Numbered from the stretch's first letter, positions 33,645 through 44,553 are shown. The stretch is 64,000 nucleotides of DNA from Dugong dugon (GCA_030035585.1 CM057476.1:18522501-18586500); one strand, 5' to 3'. A program made the numbers and translations. The notes: generated by a model from the sequence alone, not told the origin.

Positions 33645-33785
33645 ATCATCTAATTTGGTCCTCACAACAACCTTTGAGGAAATACTGTTCACTTAACATG
33701 CAGAAACTGAGGCTCAGAAAGGCTCTGTGACTCACCCCATGTGTCACAGGTACTAATGGTGGGTCTGGGCTTTAAATCAGGCTTC
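33645..33785 (-). repeat. MIR
   Basis: CATGCAGAAACTGAGGCTCAG. Confidence 0.7.
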
Positions 33786-33789
33786 GAAC

Positions 33790-33885
33790 CGGTTCATTCC
33801 AGTTTGACCCCTGGCTGAGAATTTGCATTTCCACCCCCAGATGAATCAGAATCCACATTTTAACAAGATCCCCAGGCCAGTGGGG
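33790..33885. repeat. MER20-like fragment
   Basis: GAGAATTTGCATTTCCACCC and AACAAGATCCCCAGGCC resemble the short hAT family. Confidence 0.35.
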
Positions 33886-33894
33886 CAAAACTTG

Positions 33895-33960
33895 GGTTGG
33901 CACATGGCTGGCACTCAGTGAAAGTTTGTTGAATGAATGAATGAGTGAATTGTAGAAGAA
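33895..33960 (+). repeat. MIR/L2-type 3' end
   Basis: GGCACATGGCTGGCACTCAG ... GTTTGTTGAATGAATG. Confidence 0.5.
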
Positions 33961-34329
33961 ATTTTAAAGTAGTTTTTAGTTTTGTTGTTTACACACAGGA
34001 AATTGGAAGCAAGAGGAAAATCCACTTGTCCCAGGCCACACAGTCATAGAATGTTCTGGAAGGTGAGGTGGAAGGAGGAAGGGAAGTAAGAGACCTAGTG
34101 AGTACCTGGCCTGGGGCTGTGGCTTTCACAGTCCCGAGCCTCCATCAGCCCTCACACCACCCAGGACCAGCTGCACAATTTTCAGGGCCCAGTGCAAAAT
34201 GAAAATGCAAGGTCCCTTGTACACAATTATTAAGAATCTCACAAGGGCAGCAGTAGCACATTAGATGAAGCATGGGGCCCTTCTGAACCTGGGGTCCTGA
34301 GTGACTGCATGGGTCAGACGCTCACAAAG

Positions 34330-34445
34330 CCAGCCTTGTAATCACTTTGTTTACGGATGAGGAAACCCCAGCTCAGTCAAGCCCTGTTTCTCATCCGTGA
34401 CGCCCAGCTTGTCCACAGGTAGGTCTGGATTGAACCCAGGAAACA
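34330..34445 (-). repeat. MIR fragment
   Basis: TTTACGGATGAGGAAACCCC and GGATTGAACCCAGG. Confidence 0.55.
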
Positions 34446-34904
34446 CATCTGGTCTACCGTCTCATTTTACTAGACTTGCTGATGATTGCAGCCCAGCCTG
34501 AGGATCCCAGTGTCCTGACTCCCTGCCCAGTGCTCCAAGCAGGGAGGACCCTGTGTGGCCGCAAGAGGAGCCCCCTGCCCCCAGAAGCCTCCAGAGTCGC
34601 ACAGGCTTCACTGCATCCCTCTCCCGCCCTGGATGTAATGGAGACAGACTGTGCTCCTTGCTGCCCGGGTGATTTATTGCTGGGGGTGCGTGGGTGGAGA
34701 CGTGTTTATGTGTGGGGTGTTCGTCAAAATTTAAAGGCATCATGACAGCAATGACCTATTAATGTTGAGGCTTGCACTGAGGACTTTCTTTTACAAAAGT
34801 TGAGAGATAAGATACACCGCCTCCAGTTCTAACTTCTGCCCCAGTCCCGGCCTGCCTCTGCTCTGTGCCTGTCAGCCTCTGGCGTGGGATAATAATAGTA
34901 AGGG
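34446..34904. other. No feature recognised
   Basis: Nothing supported. Confidence 0.5.
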
Positions 34905-35065
34905 ACGCCTGCTGGTGCCAGAAGCCTGCTGAGGGGCTTGAGAGGTAGCATTATTGTACCCATTTTACAAGTCAGGAAAATGGAGGCTCAGGGAGAGGAC
35001 GTGCCCTACCTGAGGTCTTAAGTTACAAAGTGGCAGAGCTGGACTGGAACTCATGTCAACTCCGA
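34905..35065 (-). repeat. MIR
   Basis: CATTTTACAAGTCAGGAAAATG and GTGGCAGAGCTGGACTGG. Confidence 0.7.
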
Positions 35066-35502
35066 GCATTCCAGAACTTTCATGTCTTCCACCTGGCATG
35101 GCCGCCTGCATTCATTCAAGCATGAAGGTAGCAATAGCTATTGTTCTTCTAGAATCTACGAGCTCAGGTTTTAGAGTGTGGGGGTGCTCTGTGGCAAAAA
35201 CCCTTGGTAGATTTTATCTCATGCTTTGAGACTCCTGAGTACTGAGTCTTTAGTATGTAGCTCTATAGCTCAAATGCCCTGTATCTGGCACCACCCCTAC
35301 AAATCTGGGTGCTTTGGGGAGTGGAGACTCATTCCAAACTCCTTTAAACACTTGTCACTTCCTGTCTTAAAGTATGAGTTAGTGTGTGTGGTTCTGTCCT
35401 GTTTTGTTCTTAACTTACATTTTGTCTTCAGTTTACTTATTTCTTTCTCGTTTATCTCGCCAATACAGCTGCTAAATGAAAGAGAAAACCAAAATACCAA
35501 AT
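35066..35502. other. No feature recognised
   Basis: Nothing supported. Confidence 0.5.
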
Positions 35503-35701
35503 CCGTTGCCGTCAAGTTGACTCTGACTCATGGCGACCCGGTGTATTTCAGAACAGAACTGCTCCATAGGTTTTTCTTGGCTGTAATCTTTACAGAAGCA
35601 GATTGCCAGGACTTTCTTCTGCAGCACCACTGAGTAGGTTTGAACCACCAACCTTTAAGTTAGCAGTCCAGTGCAAACCATTTGCAACACCCAGGGACCT
35701 T
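35503..35701 (-). repeat. AfroSINE
   Basis: Antisense from CCGTTGCCGTCAAGTTGAC to the head CAACACCCAGGGACCT. Confidence 0.88.
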
Positions 35702-35777
35702 AAAAAAAGGAGATGATTATTTAAATCATAAGAACAAAAACAAACAATAAAAAAACTACAGCTGTGATTGTGTTGAG

Positions 35778-35985
35778 GCCCAGGAGTGTGCCTGGCCCCA
35801 TGCTAAGCATTTTGCATGCATTACTTCATTCAACCTTTTCGACCACCCAGTTTGGCAGGTACTGTTGTTCTCATCCCATTTTATGGGTAAAAAACCTATG
35901 GTTTAAAGAGATTAAGTGGCTTGTTCAAGTTCTCAGTGCTAATAAGTGATGAAGCCAAGATTAGAACCCAGGTCTAATTGACGTC
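35778..35985 (-). repeat. MIR, near full length
   Basis: GTGCCTGGCCCCATGCTAAG to GATTAGAACCCAGGTC. Confidence 0.8.
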
Positions 35986-36121
35986 AAAACCCCTGCTGTC
36001 TCTTTTTTTCAAACCACAGGTAATTGTGGAAAAATTGAGAAAATACAGATAGCTAAAAGAAAAAACAAAATCACGCCTAAACCTGTCCCCAGTAGATAAT
36101 GTGTTTATACGTCTTCGTGTG

Positions 36122-36552
36122 TGTCTTAGTTATCTGGTGTTGCTGTAACAGAAATACCTCAAGTGGGTGGCTTTACAGAACAGAAATTGATTATCTCATA
36201 GTCAGGAGGCTAGAAGTCCGGATTCAGGGCACGGGCTCTAGGGAAAGATTCTCTCTCTCTGTCGTCTCTGGGGGAGATTCCTTGTTTCTTTCAGTTTCTG
36301 TAGCCCCAGCATTCCTCATTTCCGTAGCAATCTTCACGTGGCGTCTGTCTTCCCTGTATTTGTGCTTCTGTGTCTAATCTGCTCTTTTTATCACTTGGAA
36401 GTGATTGGGTTTAAGACACACTCCACACGGATGTGATCTCATTAACATAACAAAGAAAACTCTATTCCCAAATGGGACTGCATCCACAGGTGTAGGGGTT
36501 AGGATTCCAACACATATTCCGGGGGTGGGGAGACACAATTCCATCCATAACA
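36122..36552 (-). repeat. LTR, ERVL/MaLR-like
   Basis: Starts TGTCTTAGTTATCTGGTG and ends CCATCCATAACA, with flanks GTGTG / GTGCG. It is related in layout to the copies at 11.07, 49 and 53.4 kb. Confidence 0.65.
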
Positions 36553-36954
36553 GTGCGTTTCCATCCAGCTGCTACTCTCTGCAGAAAAGGAGGTTCTTGC
36601 TCCCAGCAGCTGACCCTTGGTGTTCTGTAATTGCCAAGCAATTTAGAGATGACTCAAAATATATAATTCATGGCTGCGTCATTCATCCTGGTCTTTGGAA
36701 GGCAGCGAGGCATGGCTGTCTCCCAGGGAGAATTTCAACCCTGAAATGGGAGGAGATAGGATCTCAGGAGCTTAGAGAGAATTTCAGAGTCAGAGAACCC
36801 TCCGATATTGACAATGACCCTAGTGTCCCAACACAGAATTCTAGAAGTCAGGGATCCTAGCATTGATGCATATAATCGAGTCTTGTGATAGAGCACCAGG
36901 ATAAAATCAGAGACTAACACTGTATCAATCGGGAGTCAGATGGGTCCAAGAATG
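36553..36954. other. No feature recognised
   Basis: Nothing supported. Confidence 0.5.
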
Positions 36955-37137
36955 GTGTTCTGGTTCACTCTTGAGACATTTTTGGTTGCCCCAATTAGGG
37001 GTGGGGAAGTTCTACTGATATCTACTGGGTAGAAGTCAAGGATGCTGCTAAGCATCCTACACTGCACAGCCAGCCCCACAACAAAGGATTATCCAGCCCA
37101 AGGTGTCAATAGTGCTGAGTTTGAAAATCTCTGGTCT
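36955..37137 (+). repeat. MER5A-like DNA transposon
   Basis: ACATTTTTGGTTGCCCCAA, GGATGCTGCTAAGCATCC, CAACAAAGGATTATCCAGCC; complete in layout. Confidence 0.8.
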
Positions 37138-37194
37138 AGACTTTTTAAGACTCGTGTTGGTTTATTCTTTTGATGATCCCAGGGCACGAAGAAT

Positions 37195-37600
37195 CCATGT
37201 TCAGTCAGAACTAGAAGATCCAGTTTCTAGTTTAACCTCCATCATTAACCATGTTTCTTGGACAAGTCACTTGTTAGTAGCTGCTGTCGAGTTCGCCCCA
37301 GACTCATAGCAACCCCAGGCACAACAGAACAAAATGTGTTGTGATCCATAGGAATTTTATTGGCTAATTTTCGGAAATACATTGCCAGGCCTTTCTTCCT
37401 AGTCCATCTTAGTCTGGAAGCTCTGCTGAAACCTCTTCAGCATCCTAGAAACACACAAGCCTCCACTGACAGACGGGTGGTGGCTGCACATGAGGTGCAT
37501 TGGCTGGCTATTGATCCCGAGTCTCCAACCGCTGTCCTCTGGGCAAGTCACATAGTCTCTGCTTTTTCTCATTTTTGAAGTGGGTTTAAGGATTCCCGCC
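37195..37600 (+). repeat. MIR, split by a tRNA-Gly SINE
   Basis: TTTCTTGGACAAGTCAC on the left; GGGCAAGTCACATAGTCTC on the right. The repeated GGCAAGTCAC is the target duplication. Confidence 0.6.
37273..37532 (-). repeat. tRNA-Gly-derived SINE, head-truncated
   Basis: Antisense tail and body (TTAGTCTGGAAGCTCTGCTG) and linker (CACTGACAGACGGGTGGTG); the first part of the tRNA head is missing. Confidence 0.8.
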
Positions 37601-38117
37601 ACGGTTGTCAATGGGGATGGATAAATATGGATGGATTAGTATCTACGTGTAAGAGTTATCAGGGGTGGGCAGTGGGGGCGTGGCAGGCACAGGTGTGTAC
37701 ATGTTCACACATGAATGAGTCTGTTGACGTGTGCATGTGTGTGGTTTCACATGGCACCATCTTTGTGTCACAATGGCGTCCAGATGATGTGCCAAGGGGC
37801 TGGAGCCTCAGTCCATTTCTGGTGTGTTGTCCTTGTGGGAGGGGACGTCTCTTGGTTGGATAGTGATGGAACTCCTTGTACCATTTAGGACAAGGTGAAG
37901 ATGCGGCAGAGGCTTGAGAGCTCCCGTGCCTTCTAGAAGACACCTGCTCCCTCAGTCCCAGCTGAGGGGCCTCAGGGGCATGGCTTGCTGCACAGGCTCT
38001 GAGCGACAGCAGAGAGGACCCTGTGCACAAGGCCTGGCCCTGAGCATAAGAAGGGAAGGCCTCCGAATGGCCCCACTCGTCATGCAGAGAGAGAAGGCCC
38101 TGAGGCTGCAGCGGAAG
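37601..38117. other. Unique-looking, overlapped by a long antisense frame
   Basis: TG-rich near 37720-37745. A 352-codon antisense frame (37659-38717) covers it but lacks independent support. Confidence 0.4.
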
Positions 38118-38335
38118 GTCGTGATTAAAGGTTCTGGAATTGGACAGACCTGGGTTTGAGTCTTGCTCTGCCACCTGCCAGCTCTGCCATCCCGCAAGTC
38201 TCTTGACCTCTCTGGGCCTTGATGGCCTCATTGGAAAACTGAGAATAAAACCAACCGACCAAATAAGACCATTGGGGAGAGTCAATGACACAGTGTAAAT
38301 GGAAGGGCTGGGCATATAGTAGGTGTGCGATAGTA
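38118..38335 (+). repeat. MIR, near full length
   Basis: GGACAGACCTGGGTTTGAGTC, CTCTCTGGGCCTTGATGGCC. Confidence 0.8.
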
Positions 38336-38349
38336 GTCTACCTGGTCGG

Positions 38350-38445
38350 CATTTAGGATGGGATCCAGGAGTCACTGGGTGACTGTGGGCAAGTCCCTCC
38401 AGCTCCCCTTTGGGCCTCAGTTTCCCCATCTGTCCAGTGAAGAAG
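38350..38445 (+). repeat. MIR core
   Basis: GTGACTGTGGGCAAGTCCC, GGGCCTCAGTTTCCCCATC. Confidence 0.75.
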
Positions 38446-38819
38446 CTGGCTGGGGAATTGTGAAGGCACCTCTCCAGCTCTGACGGGCTGTAAGCCCACC
38501 TCTCAGCCCTGCTCTGAGCCACCCGTGGGGCCTGAAGCCCCTCCAAGGGCACAGGGTGCACAGGGAGGAGAACTGGAACCCGTGGAGCCTGACTGGGGGC
38601 ACAGAGACCCCTCCCTCCTTCACTGCTTCCACAGGAAGACTGGGCTTGGTGATTTGGGGGGAGGGAGACTCCTGGCAGAGAATTCCTCCTTGGGGAAGTG
38701 TTGCTAATAGGAGCCATCGCCCATTCTGAATTAGTTTTTAATCCTCTGTTGTCAGCGTGGAGCCAGCAAGTGGTGATTCACTCAGGGTGGAGATAGGAGG
38801 TGATGGGGTCTAGCAAGGA

Positions 38820-38960
38820 GCAGCGTGTGTACTGGGAAGAAACCTGCTCAATCCTCACCTGGCTGTGTGACCCTGGGTCATTCAGCCTCTCTGAGCCCCA
38901 GGTTCCTCACCTGTAGAATGTCAGACTTGTACTAAATGATTTCAGAAGGGCCTTTGAACT
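38820..38960 (+). repeat. MIR
   Basis: GGCTGTGTGACCCTGGGTC, CAGGTTCCTCACCTGTAG. Confidence 0.7.
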
Positions 38961-39289
38961 CTAGGATTCTATGATGTGAAAATACTCATACTAATAATAT
39001 TGGCTAAAATTTATTGAACACTTACTTGGGTCCAGGTCCATGCCACGTACCTCACGTGGACAGGGTTTATTTCATTTGAGTTTCTCTGTGCCTCAGTTTC
39101 CCCTTCTGTAATCGGAGGCTGTTTCGCTAGGGGATGGATCTCCAAGCTTCCTGCCGGCCCTTACATTCACGCTAAGGAACATGCTCAGTGATGAGAGGGT
39201 GGGCTTTGAGCTCTGAGGATGAACAGGGTGACCTTCAGCCCCTCCCCACCCCATAATGCCCACCACCAGCCTTTACTGCCGATAAACAT

Positions 39290-39478
39290 CAGGAGTAGGC
39301 AAACTCTTTCTGGAAAGGGCCAGCAAGTAACTATTTCAGGCTCTGCAGGGCCAATGCACCCTCTGTCATTTCTCTTCCTCCTCCTTCTTCACAACCTTTA
39401 AAAATATAAAAACCATTCATAGCTCAAGGGCTGTACAAAAACAGTCTTGGCCTGGAGGCTGTAGTTTGCCAACCCCTG
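39290..39478. mobile_element. hAT-like non-autonomous DNA transposon
   Basis: Ends CAGGAGTAGGCAAACTC and AGTTTGCCAACCCCTG are inverted repeats. The 'gtaggcaaactctttctggaaagggcc' layout is a widespread mammalian element whose exact name I do not recall. Confidence 0.65.
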
Positions 39479-39829
39479 ATGTAGATAACAAACACTCTCC
39501 ACTTATCTAAGCTCCCTGCATCCTTTGCAGCCTGCACTTGCCCTTCCAGCCAGAGGGCTCCCCGGAGCCCCACACAGAAGGAAATTCTAGACCCACCACT
39601 GACCCCAACCAAAGGCCTGAACAAGGGCCAGTCCGCACCTTTGTGAAGCAACAAACATTTCTTGACTCCCAGATCAGCCTTGGAGAACCACCGAGACATT
39701 GGGGCATGAAGGGTCCCTGGGGGTCTCCTCGAGCCCCTCATTGTGCACTTTAGGGAACAGGCGTGGTGGCACTGCAGTTTAGGGACAGCCGTGAGCAGAA
39801 TCCACAAGCCCTATCTCTTCACTCTGCCC
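39479..39829. other. No feature recognised
   Basis: Nothing supported. Confidence 0.5.
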
Positions 39830-40050
39830 TTGACCCTGTCCTGGTTCCTCATGTCAGTCTGGCCCCTTCCCAGCCCTGAGTCTTTGCATGCTGTTGCCTC
39901 TGCTCAGAACATTCTTGCCCCTCTCCTCCCAGGGCTGCCTCCTTCTCATTCTTCAGGTCTCAGCTCAGCTGTCTTCTTCTCAGAGGGCTCTTCTGTGACC
40001 ATCCTATCTCACCCAGCTCTCCCCATGATGCTTCATCACTCGGACTTCCA
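39830..40050 (+). repeat. L2 fragment
   Basis: CTCAGAACATTCTTGCCCCTC, TCTTCAGGTCTCAGCTCAG, TGTGACCATCCTATC. Confidence 0.8.
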
Positions 40051-40188
40051 AGTATTGTAATGAACCCACAGTGAGAAATGCATTTTACATTGTGATTCAG
40101 TACACACAACTAAAGCGAAAGGATCACAGAATAATACTTATATAATATTAACAATGCTTATCCTCACTGCATATGAGTCTACTCTACT

Positions 40189-40312
40189 CTGTTGTTGTTG
40201 TTAGTTGCTATTCTGTAGAACTGCACCATAGGGTTTTCCTGGCTATAATCTTAATGGAGACAGATCACCAGGCCTTTCTTCTGCAGTACCATGAGGGGGG
40301 TACGAATCTTTT
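40189..40312 (-). repeat. AfroSINE, deleted and truncated
   Basis: GTTGTTGTTGTTAGTTGC joins directly to CTGTAGAACTGCACCATAGG, so the tail and middle are present with a deletion between; no head. Confidence 0.75.
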
Positions 40313-40314
40313 CT

Positions 40315-40625
40315 ACCTTACTCTACTTCCTCACCTCCCCTTCCATTCCCTTCCCTCCCCTCCTCTTCCATCCTCTTTCATCTCCTCCCTCCCCTCTCCT
40401 CCCCTTCCCTCCCCTCTCTTCCTCCCCTCTCTTTCCCTTCCTTCCTTCCCCTTCGACCCCCTCGCCTTCCATCTCTTTCCCTCCTTCTTCCCTCCTCACT
40501 TCCCTTCTCTCCCCTTCCCTCCCCTCTCTTTCTATCTCCTCCCTTCCCTCCCCTTGTCTCCCTCCGCTGTCCTCCCCTTCCCTTCCCCCTCTTCCCCGAC
40601 CTCCCCTCCCCGTTCCCTGCCACCC
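40315..40625 (+). repeat. Pyrimidine (CCCTT)n tract, about 310 bp
   Basis: Almost all C and T on the + strand. Frames over it are low-complexity and should not be read as protein. Confidence 0.95.
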
Positions 40626-41144
40626 CCTATAGGTCTGCCCCTGTGGGTAAACATTCTGCCCAGAACCAGCAGATCCATCCATTATCTCCCCCAGACAATT
40701 AGCTATGTATTAAGGAACCCTGTGCAAATCTGCGCTAATTGACCCATGACACAGCCGCTCCTGGAGGAGAAAATGACTCCAGATGGCTTAATGACAGGGC
40801 TTCAGGCCTTCTTTAGAACTCCCTCTTGGGGAGGAACATCATCTGGGCTCGGAGCAGGGCTGCCAGCTGCCTGGTAGGGAAGCCCAGAGGATGGGGGACC
40901 TGCACCATGGTCCTTTCACTGAACCCAGACAAAGGGGAGCCGTCAGATCTCTCTGCTTCCCCTTGTCCCCCTGCAACTCAGCCCCTTCCCCCAGCTCAGA
41001 GTTTGGGTGGTTCATCAGCATCTGTCCCAGTGGGTTCCTGCCTTTTCGAGTATGCAGCTACCCATAGCTAACACTTATTGAGCCCTTGCTGTGGCCCCTG
41101 CACCACAGTGAGAAGCTTGCCCAGAATTTCTCACTTAATACTGT
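40626..41144. other. No feature recognised
   Basis: A weak MIR trace only near 41065-41100. Confidence 0.45.
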
Positions 41145-41149
41145 CTATA

Positions 41150-41347
41150 GAGATGCAGTGGTTAAGTGCTCAGCTACTAACCGAAAGGTTCGAACCCACC
41201 AGCTGCTTTATGGGAGAAAGACGTGGGCAGTCTCCTTCCATAAAGATTTACAGCCTTGGAAACCCTGTGGGGCAGTTCTACTTTGTCCTAAAGGGTTGCT
41301 GTGAGTTGGAATCGACTCGACGGCAATGGATTTGGTTTGGTTTTTGG
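41150..41347 (+). repeat. AfroSINE, first of three adjacent copies
   Basis: GATGCAGTGGTTAAGTGCTC to GAATCGACTCGACGGCAATG plus TTTGGTTTGG. The short box-B side is AGGTTCGAACCC. Confidence 0.88.
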
Positions 41348-41542
41348 TAAAGTGGTGCAAACAGTGTGCTCACTGCTAACCAAAAGGCTGAGGGTTCGAG
41401 TCCACCCAGAGGTGCCTTGGAAGAGAGGCCTGGTGATTTACTTCTCAAAAATCAGCCATTGAAAACGCTATGGAGCACAGTTCTACTCTGACACACATGA
41501 GGTCGCCATGAATCAGAGTTGGCTCGATAGCAACTGGTATAA
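41348..41542 (+). repeat. AfroSINE, second of three adjacent copies
   Basis: AAGTGGTGCAAACAGTGTGC to AGTTGGCTCGATAGCAACTGG. It belongs to the AAAAATCAGCCATTG subfamily, unlike its left neighbour. Confidence 0.88.
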
Positions 41543-41785
41543 GGTCCCTGGGTGGCACAAATGGCTTGCGCTCAGCTATTGTCAGAATTGACTCAATGGC
41601 ACCAAACAACAGCAACTAACCTAAAGGTCGGTGATTTGGACCCACCCAGTGGCACCATGGAAGAAAGACCTGGCGATCTGCTTCTGTAAAGATTATGGCG
41701 AAGAAGACCTTATGGAGCAGCTCTGTTGTATAACATGTGGAGTCGCCACAAGTTGGAATTGACTCTACAGCAACTGGTTACTTTT
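41543..41785 (+). repeat. AfroSINE, third adjacent copy, with internal tail insert
   Basis: Head GGTCCCTGGGTGGCACAAAT is interrupted after CTCAGCTA by about 37 bases (41579-41615: GTCAGAATTGACTCAATGGC...) that equal an AfroSINE/RTE tail, then resumes CTAACCTAAAGGTCGG. Confidence 0.85.
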
Positions 41786-42252
41786 TGTTTGTTTTTATAA
41801 GCCTGGAAGTTTGCACTTGGCCTTCCAAGGGTCAGGACCCCAAGGCTTTCTCAACCTCACTGTCTCAATCTCTCCCTCTGCTCATCTGCTGTCTTTTCTC
41901 TCTTCTGTCTACCTACTAACCTTTGCTCTTTCTGTGAGCATGTGGTGGCAGCTCCCGAGATTGTAAATCCTTAGTGTGCACGATCCACACAGACCAGAAT
42001 GCCTCAGATCCCAACTCTGTATTCCAGGGGGGTGAGAACTGATTGATGAGCTTTAGATCTGAGTCCACCTGTGGTCCACTAGCAGTGTCAGCAGGCGGGG
42101 TTATGTGATGAGCAGGGGTGGGGTCATACACTAGATGGGGCCCCCAAAGATGTATCCTCCTCACCCACCTTGAGTGGTTGCCAGTCATCACAACAGCTCA
42201 TTACATCGTCATCTTTTTCTGAGATGAAATCTGGGTAAATGGCGTTGTTATG
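41786..42252. other. No feature recognised
   Basis: Nothing supported. Confidence 0.5.
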
Positions 42253-42264
42253 AGAAGGGGGAAA

Positions 42265-42802
42265 TTTTTTTTTTGTTTGTTTTAATTCTACTTTAGATGA
42301 AGATTTGCAGAGCAGATTAGTTTCTCATTGAACAATTAATACACATATTGTTTTGTGACATTGGTTGCCAACCCCATGACATGTCAACCCTTTCCCCTTC
42401 TCGACCTTGGGTTCCCTAACCAGCTTTCCTGTGCCCTCCTGCCTCCTCATCCTTGCCCCTGGGCTGGTGTGTCCATTTAGTCTTGTTTTGTTTTATGGGC
42501 CTGTCTAATCTTTGACTGAAGGGTGAACCTCAGGAGTGACTTCAGTCCTGAGCTAAAAAGGTGTCCAGGGCCATACTCTCAGGGTTTCTCCAGTGTCTAT
42601 CAGACTAAGTCTGGTCTTTTTGTGTGTGTGTGTGAGTTAGAATTTTGCTTTACATTTTTCTCCAGCTCTGTCTGGGACCTTTTTATTGTGATCCCTGTCA
42701 GAGCAGTTGGTGGTGGTAGCCAGGCACCATCCAGTTATGCTGGACTCTGTTTGGTGGAGGCTGTGGTACTTGTGGTCCATTAGTCCTTTTGACTAATCTT
42801 TC
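42265..42802 (-). repeat. L1 3' UTR, 5'-truncated
   Basis: Antisense. Target duplication AGAAGGGGGAAA at 42253-42264 and 42803-42814. Contains GATGAAGATTTGCAGAGCAG and AGTCCTTTTGACTAATC. Confidence 0.88.
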
Positions 42803-42894
42803 AGAAGGGGGAAATTTTTTTTTCCCACTTGACCAAAGTTGGAGTAGGGAATGACCATTTATTGAGAAACTATTGTTTCAGGCTTAGCATATGG

Positions 42895-43122
42895 TTTGAA
42901 AGGGTAGGCTCTAGAATCAGGCTGCCTGGGTTCAAACCCTGCACCCCCACTTTCTAGCTGTGTGACCTTGAGCAGGTGACTTAACCTCTCTGAACCTCAG
43001 TTTTCTCATCTGTAAAATGGGACCCTTCTCATAGAGTTATTGTAAGGATTAAACAAGTTAGTGTCTAGAGCACTGTCTGACATAGTAGATGCTCGGTAAG
43101 CATTAGTTCATGCTATTATTAT
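42895..43122 (+). repeat. MIR, near full length
   Basis: CTGCCTGGGTTCAAACCCTG, TAGCTGTGTGACCTTGAGC, CATCTGTAAAATGGGACC. Confidence 0.92.
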
Positions 43123-43139
43123 GGTGCTGTGTGTTTTAA

Positions 43140-43344
43140 GGAGCCCTGGTGGCACAATGGTTAAGCATTTGGCTGCTAACCAAAAGGTCGGTGGTTTGAA
43201 CCCACCAGGTGCTCTGCAGGAAAAAGATGTGGCCATCCTGCTTCTGTATGGATTACAGACTTGGAAACACTATGGGGCAGTTCTACTCTGTGTGGGTAGG
43301 TTCGCTATGAGTCGAAATCAACTCAATGGCAACAGGTTTGTTTT
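43140..43344 (+). repeat. AfroSINE
   Basis: GGAGCCCTGGTGGCACAATG; duplication GTGTTTTAA / GTATTTTAA at 43131-43139 and 43345-43353. Confidence 0.92.
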
Positions 43345-43351
43345 GTATTTT

Positions 43352-43498
43352 AAACACAGTAGTCCATTTAATCCTCATGTCTTCCCAGTGAGGCAGGTTG
43401 GATTGGTCCCAGTTTGCAGGTGTGGAAACTGAGTCTCAGAGAGGCTCAGCCACATGTGGTTGAGGCAGATTCAAACACAGGAATGTTTGGCTCCAGGT
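43352..43498 (-). repeat. MIR
   Basis: GTGTGGAAACTGAGTCTCAG after TTTAATCCTCATGTC. Confidence 0.75.
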
Positions 43499-43944
43499 AT
43501 GAACACTTTCAAGGTCTCCTCTTGCTGGTCATTCCCACTCACTGTGGCCCAGCCTGATTCCCTGCAACAAAGGAAGACGGCCATAAAGTTTGCCCATGGA
43601 GCAAGAGGCTCTGGAGTCATTACACAGGGAAGCAAAATTTTAATATGTATTTATAATGGGCACCATATGCTCCCTCTGGTTTTCTTATTTAATTACATCA
43701 TGGCAGATGGCTGGGTGTTAAAGGCCATTAAGTTAATGGCACTTTGCTTCCCATTTATTTTCTTGAATTTTGGGAAAGATGAATGAAAACGGTGAGCTGT
43801 GGTGGTGCCAGGTGGTGGTGGGTGAGTCCTTGTCCTGGGACTGAAAGAAAGAAGTGTGGGGACGCAGGGGAATCATCTCAGGAGGTAGGGGGTGTGTGTG
43901 CAGGAGGCAGCACGTGCTGAGGTTAGGAGCTGTGTGCACACACA
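43499..43944. other. No feature recognised
   Basis: Nothing supported. Confidence 0.5.
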
Positions 43945-44004
43945 CAAACGTGCACCATCTTTGACCCAATAATCTCACTCTCTGGATCCAGGAAGTAAGC
44001 ACAG

Positions 44005-44553
44005 GTGGTCTTCGACTTACAGTGGGGTTCTGTTCCGATGACTCTGTTGTAAGTTAGTTCTGATGTAAGTCGAGCACCTCATTTCAAATTAACAACTGAT
44101 GCTTCTTATGGTATGAAACGCTGAATAGGATCACACTATAGGCCTGGTCTGCAATGTAGTCAACATCAGTGTCATAGCTGAAGTTGGAGTAATGGCTGTC
44201 GGGCGTGTGCGCAGCTCAGTTGTCCTGTGTCATTAGAGTTGAACATTGCCCAACTTTCTATCCATCCTGTGTCATTAGAGTTGAACATTGCCCAACTTTC
44301 TATCCATTATGACTCTCGATACCGACGCCAACTTCATTGTAGACCAGGCCACAGCCTGCTCTACGGCAGTATTTTGAGCAGTAAATCATAAAATTAGACA
44401 TCAGCGAGTGAACATTTGAGAATGTTAACATCAGCAAATTACGAGCTGCAACGTTGTATGTAATCCGTATTTACTAATGATAAGATGTACAAAAAGACCG
44501 TTGTAAGTGCAGTTCACAGTAACTCGAATACGGCGTAAGTCGTGTATGTGCAG
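44005..44553. mobile_element. Tigger-like palindromic DNA transposon (non-autonomous)
   Basis: Both ends carry CGACTTAC/GTAAGTCG motifs in inverse orientation. An inner inverted repeat pairs GGCCTGGTCTGCAATG (44142 region) with CATTGTAGACCAGGCC (44337 region). No ORF. Family placement is tentative. Confidence 0.55.
44223..44306 (+). repeat. Exact 42-bp tandem duplication
   Basis: Two identical 42-base units beginning TCCTGTGTCATTAGAGTTG abut at 44264/44265 inside the Tigger-like element. Confidence 0.95.
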
